This document shows, piece after piece, positions 1 through 10,869 of a DNA stretch of 64,000 nucleotides (position 1 is the stretch's first letter; each line of letters opens with the position of its first letter). The stretch is from Patiria miniata (lineage: Eukaryota; Echinodermata; Asteroidea; Valvatida; Asterinidae): contig NW_024037074.1 of the NCBI RefSeq assembly GCF_015706575.1, positions 25,471,334 to 25,535,333 on the forward strand. Reading direction: 5' to 3'. Both the position numbers and the translations under genes were made by a program. The notes under the pieces are model-generated. The model was not told where the DNA came from, did not search any database, and saw only the letters and a list, made by a program, of their open reading frames with translations.

Positions 1-197
1 TCCCCCTGGATGGGATGCCATTCCATCGCAGGTTACTCCCCAGCTAATGCCGGTACCCATTGATACTCCTGGGTGGAGAGAGGCAAGTGGGATGAAGTGG
101 ATTGCCCAAGGACTCAACATATGGCCAGCAGCTGGATTCGAACCCCTGACCCTCTGATCATGAGCCACAAACCCTAACCACTAGGCCACACTCCCCC
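1..197 (-). repeat. tRNA-derived SINE (family A), nearly full length
   Basis: Read on the minus strand this begins GGGGGAGTGTGGCC, carries a pol III B-box (GGGGTTCGAATCC) and runs through a body containing CCTTGGGCAA to the end CCCATCCAGGGGGA. A second copy with the same ends lies on the plus strand at 52858-53061. The tRNA-like head plus shared body identifies a SINE, not a tRNA gene. It may be cut by the window edge by a few bases. Confidence 0.8.
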
Positions 198-2582
198 TTC
201 TCGGGACAGTTCAAGCAATAACGGCAGAACTACTTATAAGTTTGAATTTATTTTTGAAATATACTGTAATATCAGGCATTACAAATGTGTTTTTTTCTCA
301 AAGACATTGCATTGATTCTTTATTTATTTACAATGCGGATCTAGCTTTCAACTTTACCAATATTTCAAATAACAATCTGAATTAGTATTCACAGATTAGG
401 TTACACATGAAAAGTTTATTTCTAAAACGCGATATAGGCCATATTCATCTTTAAAAAGTGACATTTGGCACTTTTATGAAACTGTACTATTGGTTAGACG
501 TGCTATTTTGGTGTGGCACCTTGAAAAATAGATTTTCAAATCGACTTGATAATTTTCTAGCATTACACTAGTTATGAGCTTTCCAGATCCAATGAAACAT
601 ATCACGAAAATAATCAGCCCACGACAAGTAATCAGTTAATTAATTCCAACTTTTGAATCCTAATTCGTTCTGAATAGTCTGCGCAATTTCTAAATTGGAG
701 AGCGCCATTTAAAACCACTTTTTAAAACTGCAAGTTTATTTTCTACAGGACATTATACTCCTTTACATTTCGTTCGGAAAAAGAAAATGGAATTATGACA
801 AAGCACAACTTTAAAGAATAAAAACGACAACAGCTGTTTCTAAGCTCCATATTGTTGCAACACCCCCCCCCCACCCCGTTCATCCGCTGACTAATGTTAT
901 GAAACTAGTAAAATGGGGCCCAAAATACTAAATGAAATGCTAAATGTATTCTCTAATTGCCTTAGAATGCAGGAGAAAGCAGCGTAGAAGCCGACACGCC
1001 TTTCACTCAAGCCCCCTCCACGTATCAACCCCCCCCCCCCGTTTCCTGAAAGCTAGATCCGCCCATGTATATGATGTTATTTTGTTGGTAGTTCTGTTGC
1101 TGCCCAATTGCCGGTTATTCATTAATTGTTTCTGGCAGCTGGGTTGTTTGGCTTTTGCTTGTCATTGTCTTAAAGATATGAGCAGTTAGCATAGCCTTCA
1201 AGCTGTATTCCGACCAGAAGTTGGCAATATTCTTTGGAACTTCATGCCATAATGTGGAACTTTTTTAGCCTATTCATCGTGAGGAAGAAATCCAACCAAA
1301 TGACAATTGCTTACATATGCGAGCGACTAAATGAAGCAAATGCTTTTCTTTCAAAAGTCGATGATTATATTTAAATAATGAATAGACCTCAGACTCTTGA
1401 TGGAGCGAGGGGGCACGATCTTTTAATCCCAGGTACAGAGCGGTACGGCGCAATCAGTGCCTACTCATATCTCATCAAAAAAGTAATCATTTTACAAGTA
1501 ATCATTCAGCGGTGTGGATTAATACAGCGAATTTCTCTTGCCGTTTGGACTTGTCTCCTATACTCGTCTTCCCCTGCAGGATCGTCCCATTCCCCTGGGC
1601 CATGAGGTCTGCAATCCCCGGTCTGCGGACGAGCTCACCGGGCAGACAAATTACTCGGCACGGTTTACTCCGGCCGAAGTCCCTGGCGAAAGGCCGCTCG
1701 CCGAGCAATGAGCGAAAACTGTACAGTGATCATAATGCTACGAGGCTTACATTTAGAAGGCCTTCCGTCTAGCGGACAAAGTAAATGAATTTCGTTCCGG
1801 GCGTGTCGGGGAGATTAGCAGTCTAGCTGCTACCTACGCCGTAGGCAAAGCACTGAGCACTTTTTTCTTTGATTTTCTTTCTCTGTTTTGATTTTGGTTT
1901 GGATTCATGGCCTTTCCTGGTGGGTATTTTGTCCCGACTATAATAATAAGTGATGACCACTGCCGACATTGAATTAAGACTGAAGGACTGGACACATCGT
2001 GGAAATGATTAGGCGGGTGAAGAAAAAGTGGAAAAACTGGGATAATCTATCAATGATCTATCAATGGATAGGCAGACTGAAAAGCAAACGAGTGTGCGAA
2101 ACACTTCAGCAACACGAGAAAAATTGCACTAACTCAAACACAGGCGGGTGAAGCAGTGATTAGGCGGCATTTCCCCATCCCAACATTTTCTAGTAAAATC
2201 ATGGATTTTCCCCACTTTAAGATCCTGTATCTTAGAATCTGATGGACACAGACATTACACTGTCCCCCCCCCCCCGCATCATCTGCTCAAAAGTATACGG
2301 GTTGAGGAACACTTCAAGTACTTCTCTGGTTGAAGGGTCCCATGCTGACGATTATGTAGCGAACAGCCGTACAGCGTGTAGGATATGTGGAGCGTGTTGC
2401 ATGACAAATACGTCCGTGAATGAAATGCAGGGGATCTGAATCCAAACTCATCAACTCAAGAATGCTTCGTCTAGGCCTTTTTTGCTTCTGGAAAGCATGA
2501 GGGATCTGTACATTTTCAAACAAGAAGTTTGACAGACTTCAATGTAGAAACATGACAACCATATTATAACAGCATACTGGAC
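198..2582. other. Intergenic; no gene seen
   Basis: AT-rich sequence with short C runs near 863, 1030 and 2265. The interval 1560-1860 is locally richer in CpG and has a short minus-strand reading frame, but its translation matches no family I recognise and has no splice context. Nothing else is supported here. Confidence 0.5.
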
Positions 2583-2591
2583 TTCCACACT

Positions 2592-3307
2592 TAGTCTGGT
2601 TCCCAGACCAAAAGATTCTGACTATTCCTAATGAATCTTAGGTCCGGTAGCCTCCGGTAATACATTGTATTACAATTTACGTCACGTGACTAAAACGTGA
2701 GGAATTCCTCCTTTTTCCGAAAATTTCCGAAGTTTGCCGAATTCGTTTCGTCACAATCGGATAGTGCCCGAGTATTTCCGAATATAATATAGGTTTAATT
2801 AACTGCTAATTGCTTATTACATTTATTTTTAAAATGAGTTGATAATTAATATTCATTGCTTTCATTTAGAAAACTTGAAATTCAACGACGATTTTGTGCA
2901 TCAAATATACTCGGATCGTATGGGCGAACTGTTTGCTGCGTCATGTACAATTTTGAATTTGACGACCGTTACTGAGATTTTCCAAAACTCGGTCTTCATT
3001 CGGCTCCGCCTGCTAACAGTGCTATTTGGATGCCTAATTTTTGAAGATTCCAGATCAACATTAGTCAATGTTATCTTACAGAAACATCAAACTGCATTAT
3101 CATAACTGTATGATATTACGAAGCAAGTGATTTACTTAAAAATTTAATCAGAACATTAAAAGCTAAAATGATAAAGCGCAATCGGAAACGAAGCCGAGCT
3201 TTGAAAAAGGGCCATCAATGTCGTCATGTATATTTTAAGCCACGGAGGCTGTCTGACCTAAGATTCATCAGGAATAGTCAGAATCTTTTGGTCTGGGAAC
3301 CAGACTA
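2592..3307. mobile_element. DNA transposon (non-autonomous) with about 68-bp TIRs and 9-bp target duplication
   Basis: The ends are inverted copies beginning TAGTCTGGTTCCCAGACC and matching with few mismatches for about 68 bp (left 2592-2659, right about 3240-3307). The element is flanked on both sides by the identical 9-mer TTCCACACT (2583-2591 and 3308-3316), a clean target-site duplication. The 716-bp interior has no transposase-like reading frame. A 9-bp duplication is typical of Mutator-like and some Merlin-type elements, while 8 bp would suggest hAT; the superfamily is not decided here. Confidence 0.85.
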
Positions 3308-3402
3308 TTCCACACTCAGAGCCTATGTACATAGCGCCCTCAGCGTTCTGGGAAGAATGGTCTGAAGATCAAACTTGTGGGCACTAGCGACCATTGACTA
3401 TA

Positions 3403-3690
3403 CAGGTGAGTAAAAAAAAAACCGAAACCCAAATGGCAGGACCAATTTTCGAATGAAATTTTGCCTGTAGCATGCACTTCCAAAATGTAGGGTATGAAAG
3501 TTCAGTCATTGAGCTTTCTCTCAGTACAAGAATCATTCAAATCACTCAGGCACTTTTCAAGTTAAGGAATTTTGAACATAAACAAGGTTTTAAGTGTTCT
3601 TTCAGCAAAACGAAAACAATTCTCATAGGGATGCATGTGAATTGTTTTCGTTTTGCTGAAAGAACACTGACCTTTTCTGTATGGGACCGC
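3403..3690. mobile_element. Mariner-like MITE fragment, CAGG(G)TGAGT end, with internal hairpin
   Basis: It starts after TA with CAGGTGAGTAAAAA and continues with sequence shared with the copies at 20930 and 40747. It contains a strong hairpin at 3596-3667 whose arms pair over more than 25 bp around a GGGATGCATG-like loop. The right TIR is missing, so this copy is truncated. Confidence 0.75.
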
Positions 3691-3699
3691 ATGCATGGA

Positions 3700-4465
3700 G
3701 TGACTTCCTTCGTTACCAGCGGATATCGTTTGCGTGCATGGCAAGAAACCTCTCAGTGAATCAAACCATAAAAACCTTGACTTCTTTTTTTTCTTTTTTC
3801 TTTTGGGGATAAACACTCTTACTTGTATGCTTGAGATCGCTCGATCTCCCAAACCACTTTTCGATTCAACTGCAAGATAGCGATGTGTTCACCCAATTTT
3901 TACCTGATCTTTAGATAAAAACAACGGGCTTCTATATCGCAAATGTCAGAATGTAATCAAACGTTTGAAAAAAAGTACACATCACCGGTCAAATTTAGCA
4001 ATTGTGGTTTTGCCGTAAATAACTGGAGTCATTTTTGTTTGCCTGAAAGAGAGTCTTGTTTGTGTTTGCAAAAGATCAGCTGCGAAACGTGTCGACAAGT
4101 TTTGTAATCAGCGCAGCTCCCGATTTGCATATGGTCATAACACGTGCGCATGTAATGTTGCGTATAATCAAGCTGGCACGTCCAACAAACAAGGAAGTCA
4201 TCCGGCCACGCGCAGCGCGTGCGGCCTGCTGGCTACCCGCTGGGGCCTCGGCGTACTCCCCGCCCGATCGTCCTACATGGTTGGACAGTACAGCGTTCAC
4301 TCCAAGGCAATATCGGCACAAACTACATGACGCGTCGTAGCTCGTCTACCAGATGGCGCCAATCATCGTCCACTTACCCGTGATGACATACATAATCATA
4401 TACTTGTGCTACAAGTGAAATCATAAAAGAAAGGAATAACAGTGAAATTTACATAAAGCAAACCG
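3700..4465. other. Intergenic; GC-richer patch at 4190-4330
   Basis: The segment around 4190-4280 is CpG-rich (for example GGCCACGCGCAGCGCGTGC). Overlapping short frames on both strands look like composition artefacts. No splice-consistent exon is seen. Confidence 0.4.
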
Positions 4466-4469
4466 CACC

Positions 4470-4650
4470 ATCCATTGGTTGGGCGACTCACCTGCTTGAG
4501 ACCACACCCACGTGTTGAATTATTCACAGCTTTATTACCAGCGTGGCAACCCAGCTTTCCTGTTTGAGATTGTTATGGTAATTCGCGCGCTGTCATTATC
4601 AGAGCGAGCGGTATTTAAAGTGTATTACTTTTACGAGGAGGCACATTTCT
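4470..4650 (+). promoter_or_regulatory. Candidate TATA promoter
   Basis: Within 180 bp there is an inverted CCAAT box (ATTGG near 4474), a CACCTG and a CACGTG E-box, and a TATA-like TATTTAAA at 4612-4619. A possible leader exon with a good splice donor follows (next feature). The nearest downstream plus-strand gene is the SKOR gene, whose first coding exon has an acceptor-like site just before its ATG. Linking the two across about 11.6 kb is an inference. Confidence 0.35.
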
Positions 4651-4745
4651 GGTTGTGTTCTCTCTTCCGGCTGAGGACTAGAGTGAAGCAGGAGAGAGAA
4701 AGAGGTTTTCATTTGTCAAGTCGCTGCTGCAAATTGCTCATTTCG
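4642..4745 (+). other. Candidate 5' untranslated exon with GTAAGT donor
   Basis: About 30 bp downstream of the TATA-like box a leader-like stretch ends in TTTCG followed by the consensus donor GTAAGT at 4746. It has no in-frame ATG that would give a recognisable protein. It could be the leader exon of SKOR or of an unseen non-coding RNA. Confidence 0.3.
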
Positions 4746-5329
4746 GTAAGTCGATAAACCTTGCGGTTTCTTTTTTTCACTTGTAGAAATTAATATACAC
4801 ACTTCGTGTGCTATCTTACTAGCACTATATTGATCAAGACCTTGAGAGAGAAGACCGAAGTGATTGATGTTGCGGAATCAAGCTCAGACCACCTGCCCGT
4901 AGCTCCGGCCCAAGTCCTGACGATAAACTCACCAGTTTTAGAGATTACCGAAGAAGGCTTTTTATTTTTACATTATACTGTTGGAAAAGTTCCATTAATA
5001 TAAATTTAAAATGTCTACCATGTTTGGCTTAAATAGATTGTCCGACGGTTTGTGTAACTTTTGTTAAGCAAAAATTAATGTTTTGAAACGAAAATAAGTT
5101 GTTTTCTATCCTATTTTAATCATGTATTTTCAGAGGACAAAAATAGATTTTCAGGAAGTATTTTAAGAGACGTGTATTAAATGGACTTAACAGTGTTTAA
5201 CTGATTTCAAATAGGCACTCGACCTTCGAAGAAAACTTGTAAATTGTAAACAGTTTTTACACGTTTAGAATCGACTTTGTGGTGGAGTCTAGATTTGGCC
5301 TTCACCGACATGATTGAATAAGCATTGTA
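4746..5329. other. Non-coding, AT-rich; nothing identified
   Basis: No reading frame, splice-consistent exon or clear repeat is seen. Confidence 0.4.
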
Positions 5330-5344
5330 TACTGAGTGATTGTC

Positions 5345-5545
5345 GCAGCCTGCCCGAGAACTTGTCATTAAAATTTACGACTTTGATTCAGTGGGACTCG
5401 AACCCGCGACCTCCTACATACGTGCAGACGTCTCGTTCACTCTGATCTCACCGGGGACGGTTGGGCGATGGGAGTTAAGCGGGATGTCGTGGGTTCGAGC
5501 CCAACCCGAGCAAGCTTGTGATAATTCTCCGACTTTAGTATTCTC
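5345..5545. repeat. tRNA-like SINE pair in opposite orientation
   Basis: A minus-strand head (GTGGGACTCGAACCCGCG, the complement of a B-box) is followed by a plus-strand head ending GTGGGTTCGAGCCCAACC. The post-B-box tail (CCCGAG..CTTGT..ATT..CGACTTT) occurs at both edges as a diverged direct repeat. It is related to the tRNA-Ser-like SINE at 6800-7065. Confidence 0.6.
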
Positions 5546-5549
5546 TTGG

Positions 5550-6790
5550 ACTGAAACGTGTATGCATTTTCAGTGAAATTTCATCGGCGGAATCAAATAT
5601 GAAAATCGAAACGCTAATATGTAGTATAATATTAAATTGATTTGGATTCAAAAACAAAATTCGAATCGCTCTTCCTATGCTATTTTCGTGTTTGTTCCCA
5701 AAAATCCTGCAAATGAGAAATTGGACGAAATAAATTGATTTGCCTACGTCAAAATGAAGCCAGAATATTCTTATTGTTGAAGAGCACAAGCAGAACAACT
5801 TAGAACAAAAATGACCATGTGGTGAATTGATCAATATCTTTGAATGTCATTGTCGTGATTTGTTGACGAGTTGTAACATTTTACCCCATCCCAAAATTTG
5901 AATGTAATCGATTGCTACTTTCAGAATTAGATGAATTTTCATTTTCCTTCTATATTTCTACCACAAGAAAGACGTCACATGATGTTTGGCACTATATCTT
6001 TTGCCTGAATGGGCTTTTTAGAAAATTCTGCCGGTTTCGGGTAAAAGTTTAAAATAATTATGACCACCGTGTAAGGTTTAGTTACATTTACTTCAATTTT
6101 GAAGTTGCCATGTTATGCGTGTTCAAAATCTCGAACACCGACAAACGGATGGTTTTACCAATTCTTGATTTCGTGTATAGAAGTTGGCCAAACGATCACT
6201 GAAACGATGAACCAACCAAAACAGTACTTACAGACTTAGTGTACCGTTCATGCAAACGAAGATGGAGTGAAAACTTGCTTAAAATATTCTCTTGTTTCTA
6301 AAAAAATCCACCTTATTCAAATGCAGCGATTGCAATCTGAAATCAGTGTTTTTGACACTCTGGAGCTAGCTGGTTACACTCTTTGGAAATGAGAAAAAGA
6401 TTCGGAGCAATGATGCAACATATTGCTGTTCAAACTGTCAAGGAAACCGTGCGAATATCGTATTACGTTTTTCAAAGCGGTTTTTTTTTCATGCCACATA
6501 TTGGTTAATATGTGTCCAACCAATCGGATTGGTTGGACAGATATCAACCAATATTGGTTATTTTGACCAATCTCTTTTTAGAGTGATAAACATGCCTTTA
6601 TGATTGTATAATGCCCACCCACATCCCTAATATTTACATGGTTAGCATTGTACACCCGCCAGGCAAAATATGAATTTCTAAATACAAGTCATGTCTGACA
6701 TAACTATTGTGCGTGTTATTCATAAGGTAGAATTTTGTGTCGGGGTAATGTAAATCAAATTAGGTTTTACCCTTCACCGACGTATAAACA
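5550..6790. other. Non-coding; nothing identified apart from short inverted repeats
   Basis: The segment 6500-6570 contains repeated CCAATATTGG and CCAATCCGAT-like palindromic words (ATTGGTTAATATGTGTCCAA and its inverse). No gene is supported. Confidence 0.4.
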
Positions 6791-6799
6791 CTGTATACT

Positions 6800-7065
6800 C
6801 AGTGTGTTACCTCCCGAGTCAAAGCGGGAAAAATCGCTCGGATGGGACTCGAACCCACGACCTCCTGCTTTCTAGTGCAGACGTCTTACCACTCGACCAC
6901 CGAGCTAACGGGATCGGTTGGCTGGTTCAAATCTGATGTACAACTATATACTCAGTGTGTTACCTCCCGAGTGAAAGTTGGAAAAAATTACTCGGGTGGG
7001 ACTCGAACCCACGACCTCCTGCTTTCTAGTGCAGACATCTTACCACTCGACCATCTGGCTAACGG
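6800..7065 (-). repeat. Tandem dimer of tRNA-Ser-derived SINE
   Basis: Two units (about 6800-6935 and 6952-7065) each read, on the minus strand, GGTCGAGTGGTAAGACGTCT (A-box region), an anticodon-loop-like CTAGAAA, then GGTTCGAGTCCCACCCGAG (B-box region). The AGA anticodon position and A-box resemble tRNA-Ser(AGA). The anticodon stem is not well paired and there is no terminator at the right place, so these are SINE heads rather than tRNA genes. A third copy is at 30905-31060. Confidence 0.7.
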
Positions 7066-7565
7066 GATCGGAACCTGTATCTCATGCGACAACATGAAAC
7101 TGATGTCGTTCTTATTTTATATTTAGAACCTCGGAGCTTTTACTATACAATCCTTTGCGGTTCCATGCGGTATTTTGAAATCCAAACCTATTTGTGACTA
7201 CTTGTGTTATCCGTCGTGTTAATTTCTGGTGGTGTTAAAAAAACCACCACCTTCTCTTTTTGATAGCTGAACCTGATGTTTGGGGGTCAGTTTATAGCAG
7301 TTCAGAAAGATTTTATTCTTTGGCGCTTGAAATTTGTCAGCATATTTTCGTCACAATCCTTACATTTCGGAAGAGGGATAAATTTGTAATGTTTGTTCCA
7401 CTTACAATTATTTACTAGCTTGAAAATCAAACTTGAACGCGTCATTGTTTGAGCAGGAAAATAAATGACTAAACTCAAAAACTTCTGCCACTTGTCCCCT
7501 TAATCTAATGGAAAACCTATAAGTAATTTTTATTCCAAAGTGGAATTAAACAACAGTTCAAGATG
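7066..7565. other. Non-coding; nothing identified
   Basis: No gene, repeat unit or splice-consistent exon is recognised. Confidence 0.4.
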
Positions 7566-7569
7566 GATG

Positions 7570-7900
7570 TTATAATCATTCCTGATAATGACGGGTGCTA
7601 ATTTGCATAATATGCATAAAATATATACACCATCATTGTAGAAATGACTTGAATGCATTCTTTGACCCTACCGGTATAAGTACATGGGTTTAGACACCTC
7701 GTTTGATACGATTTGACAAATTCTTGCGGATATATAGATTGAAGTTAAATTTTAGATGACGGCGGATACTAATTTGCATATTATGCATAAAATACATAAA
7801 TTAGTCGTTGAAAAATGGCTTTAATGAATTTGTTGACCCCAAACATGGTCTAGGCACCTCGATTGATAAGTTTGGACGAAATCCTGCAGGGATATATAGA
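7570..7900. repeat. Diverged tandem duplication, unit about 180 bp
   Basis: Two neighbouring units share GATGACGG.GG.TACTAATTTGCATA.TATGCATAAAATA, the stretch around GACCC..., GCACCTCG.TTGATA and GGATATATAGA in the same order. Each contains an ATTTGCAT octamer followed by ATGCAT. It could be a two-unit satellite remnant. Confidence 0.55.
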
Positions 7901-7904
7901 AAAC

Positions 7905-9095
7905 TTCAAATTCAAATTCAAGTTTATTATCCACACTAAAAAGTATAGAAATTTAGCTTCCACTGGCATTTCTGAACAATGACATTACATAAAACTGCAA
8001 TAAAACACATATATAGTACGATATACACAGATCACTGAACTCACACAACACAAAAAATAAACCAATACAATACAGTAAAATGGAGAGGACCATGATACAT
8101 TGCACAAACAATTCTTAAGTCAACATAGCACGCAACAATAAAAAGCCAACCCCATGGATACAAATGACATATTAAAACGAATTGACGGCTCTTTAGACAG
8201 TACTATCAATAACTACCTATTCACAGACCTATTGAACAGATGGATAGCATTTGGAACAAACGAATTCCTAGTGCGACAACGTGAGGTGTGTGGGGACACA
8301 AAGACGGATACCTGATCTGTTGAATTTAAAAAGGTCATTGAATGGATGTGAGGGGTCCTGCATTATTTTGTGAACTTTCAACAAAACCCGCTGCTCATAC
8401 AAAGAAGCGATTGACGGTATAGGTTTGTGCAGATGATGCGCTGGGCAATCTTCCTTGGTCTTTCCAACTTCTTTATGTTTTCTTTTGACAAGTTACCTAA
8501 GTTACAAATGAAACAAAAGGTAAGAATACTCTGGATAAGAGACTTATAAAACAGAATTAAAAACCTGTTGTCAACATGAAATTCCTTCAATTTCCTCAAG
8601 AAAAATAATCTTTGATTTGCTTTTCCTGCCACAGTCTTGCAGTTGTCAGTCCATGTAAGTTTATAATCAATCACAGTCCCCAAATACGTGTATTCAGAAA
8701 CTTGCTGAATAGGATAATCATGAATAACCAGAGGTTCGTGGACAGCTGCCGACCGACGGAAATCAAAGACAGTTTCCTTCGTTTTGTTAACATTGAGAAC
8801 TAAATGATGATGATCACACCAGACTACAAATTTCTGAACCGTGTTAAAATGCTCAGATGAATAATTATGCAAAAAATGCTGATGACTGTGTCGTCTGCAT
8901 ATTTAATCATGCTGCAGTTGGGGCTCAGATTATTAACATCACTAGTATACATTGACAACAAACCAAGGGAAATCACACAGCCTTGAGACGCACCTAAACT
9001 CAACAACTTTACACCAGATACCCTATTATTGGACTTGACCCTCTGTGACCCGTCAGTAAGAAAATTCTGTATAAGCAATGCAAGTTGTGGTGTGT
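7905..9095 (-). pseudogene. Non-LTR retrotransposon (CR1/L2/Rex1-like) reverse transcriptase fragment, broken
   Basis: On the minus strand two reading frames, about 9078 to 8824 and 8872 to 8378, carry the C-terminal half of a LINE reverse transcriptase. The first contains the catalytic YADDTVI box preceded by GASQGCVIS. The second has WCDHHHLVLNVNKTKE, an EYTYLGTVID block and a KLERPRKIAQRII-like thumb. The frame changes at about 8870, so the protein is broken, and the 5' part is missing. Downstream on the minus strand is a 3' untranslated stretch ending in AATAAACTTGAATTTGAATT at about 7905-7928, a LINE-type tail. It is an inactive, 5'-truncated copy. Confidence 0.85.
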
Positions 9096-9099
9096 TAAA

Positions 9100-10560
9100 A
9101 AAGGGACAAGTCGAAAATAAGTTTTGATGCTGAGATAATCACTACAACTTATTTCAATTATTCAGGGGTACTCGATAGCGCGCGGAGATGTAACAGGTCA
9201 AGTTTGCGCACCGTTCTCGCTAAATCTCCATTTTGGTGAAAACTTCTTGGATGAACAATGAATGCATTTACAGAAATCTATACTTCTCCATGTTCGTTCA
9301 CCTTCTGTGACATTTTACTTTGTGGCTGCTTTACAGAATAATATAGAAACCTTTACGATTTTGGCATATGCAGATTACAGCAAATGCAGTTGCTTCGATA
9401 GACGTAATTAACAAAATGATACAGGCCTCCAAATTTGAAAAAAGCACCAAATTTTTCGCAAAGAATTGCACCCCATGCAGTACGTGTTGCCCTATGATAT
9501 TACCCCATTGTTCCAGCACATCAATAAAATAACCAGCCATTTAAATCACAGTTCTTCATGCAAAAGGGTCTGCGAAATGGTGGAGATTAAACTTTTGTAA
9601 ATATACAAAGTTGCAAGAAAAGAGTCATGTCATGCTTGCCTTGGTTTCGCAATCTACAGCACAGATATTTAGTGGGCGCTTGTTCAAACAACATATATCA
9701 TTACCGTGACAGAGTCACATGATGTGAGCCGGGCAAGACTATTGTGTTGTTTTATTGTCTGTCAATGTGGCGCGAGTAGTCACTCAGGGCCACACGCGTG
9801 GAAACAAGCCATATTCAAATGTTGCCACAGAACAATACCGTTAATGATTGGGTTTGATGATTGGGTTCCCTGATAAACGTAAAAACTGACCTTGTGGTTT
9901 AATTTGACATATGAATCTGCACGCAGACAGCTTTATGAACACCTTGTTGTATTTTCTTTCTTTCTATCTCTCTCTTTTGTTGTAGTTATTTGTTTGGCAC
10001 TTCCTTTGTGTCGAGAGTGTCTAGAAAAAGAAGTTGAGGATATAGTGGCAGAAAGTTTAAATTGAGAATAATTTGAAGAAAAAAAATCAAAAGAGGTTCC
10101 GATTTTTTTACAGGAAATATTAAGGAAAGCTGTTAGGGAAACCTGAAAATAAGGAATTTTTGACAACTTAAAAAAAATCCTTGCTTAAAACAAAATTGAG
10201 GGTAAACATCACACTTAAAGAATTATTTTATTATGATGTTTCATTTTTTTGAAATGATTTTTATGGTCACGTACACATTTGGAAATCGTGTGTATCGCCG
10301 CTTTTTAGTCCCCACACCAGCAGTTTCTCTCATAAACATAAGCATTTCAAGCCATTGATTTGATCACCTCTGCGCGCGCATTATGATGAAGTTTCAAATC
10401 GCACAAAAAGAAAGCAAAATCATCAGTGTCTCCACGAAGGTAACTTTCAAGCATTTCAACTGCATAGATTGTACATAATAAACAGTAATTTCTCTCTCTT
10501 GATTGATATTTGCCAGAGACACTTTCGAAATCATCAAAAAATCAAAGTTCGTCACCTCCG
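9100..10560. other. Non-coding; nothing identified
   Basis: AT-rich with a pyrimidine tract at 9950-9980. Small frames on both strands lack family motifs or splice context. Confidence 0.4.
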
Positions 10561-10580
10561 AAATTGTACATTCGTGGCGC

Positions 10581-10606
10581 AGCCTATTGCCATTTTGCAA
10601 TAGGCT
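10581..10606. repeat. Perfect hairpin, 10-bp arms
   Basis: AGCCTATTGC and its complement are separated by a 6-base loop. It lies 80 bp upstream of a larger palindrome. Confidence 0.7.
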
Positions 10607-10684
10607 GGTTGCGAGCAAACATTACCGTTGTGGTTTTCAATACAGGAGGCGGGATTCAGACCTGCAACATCATGCATATCATTC

Positions 10685-10718
10685 GCATACATCAGGAGGG
10701 AACCCTCCTGATGTATGC
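10685..10718. repeat. Perfect palindrome, 16-bp arms, 2-base centre
   Basis: GCATACATCAGGAGGG is followed by AA and then its exact inverse complement. No flanking element ends were recognised. Confidence 0.8.
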
Positions 10719-10869
10719 AACATTTACCGCTATAGCTTCCAGTCCTGTCCCCATATTTGAAGTCCGAATGACAGTTGGGACGGGAAACCAGACTACCGAG
10801 GACCACTTTTTGTGTGTGTGTGTTCAGCCGGGAGAGGGGTGAACCCCCGACCCCATGTTCGTGATTTAA

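Noticed and set aside
4056..4340. Overlapping 80-94 codon frames on both strands
   Set aside because: CpG-rich composition removes stops on both strands; no splice context, no motif.
6841..7060. Functional tRNA-Ser genes
   Set aside because: Poor anticodon stem, extra flanking body shared with other copies, and dispersed occurrence fit SINE heads.
7600..7800. POU-octamer enhancer from ATTTGCAT words
   Set aside because: Both octamers lie at equivalent positions of a diverged tandem duplication, so the pair is not independent evidence.
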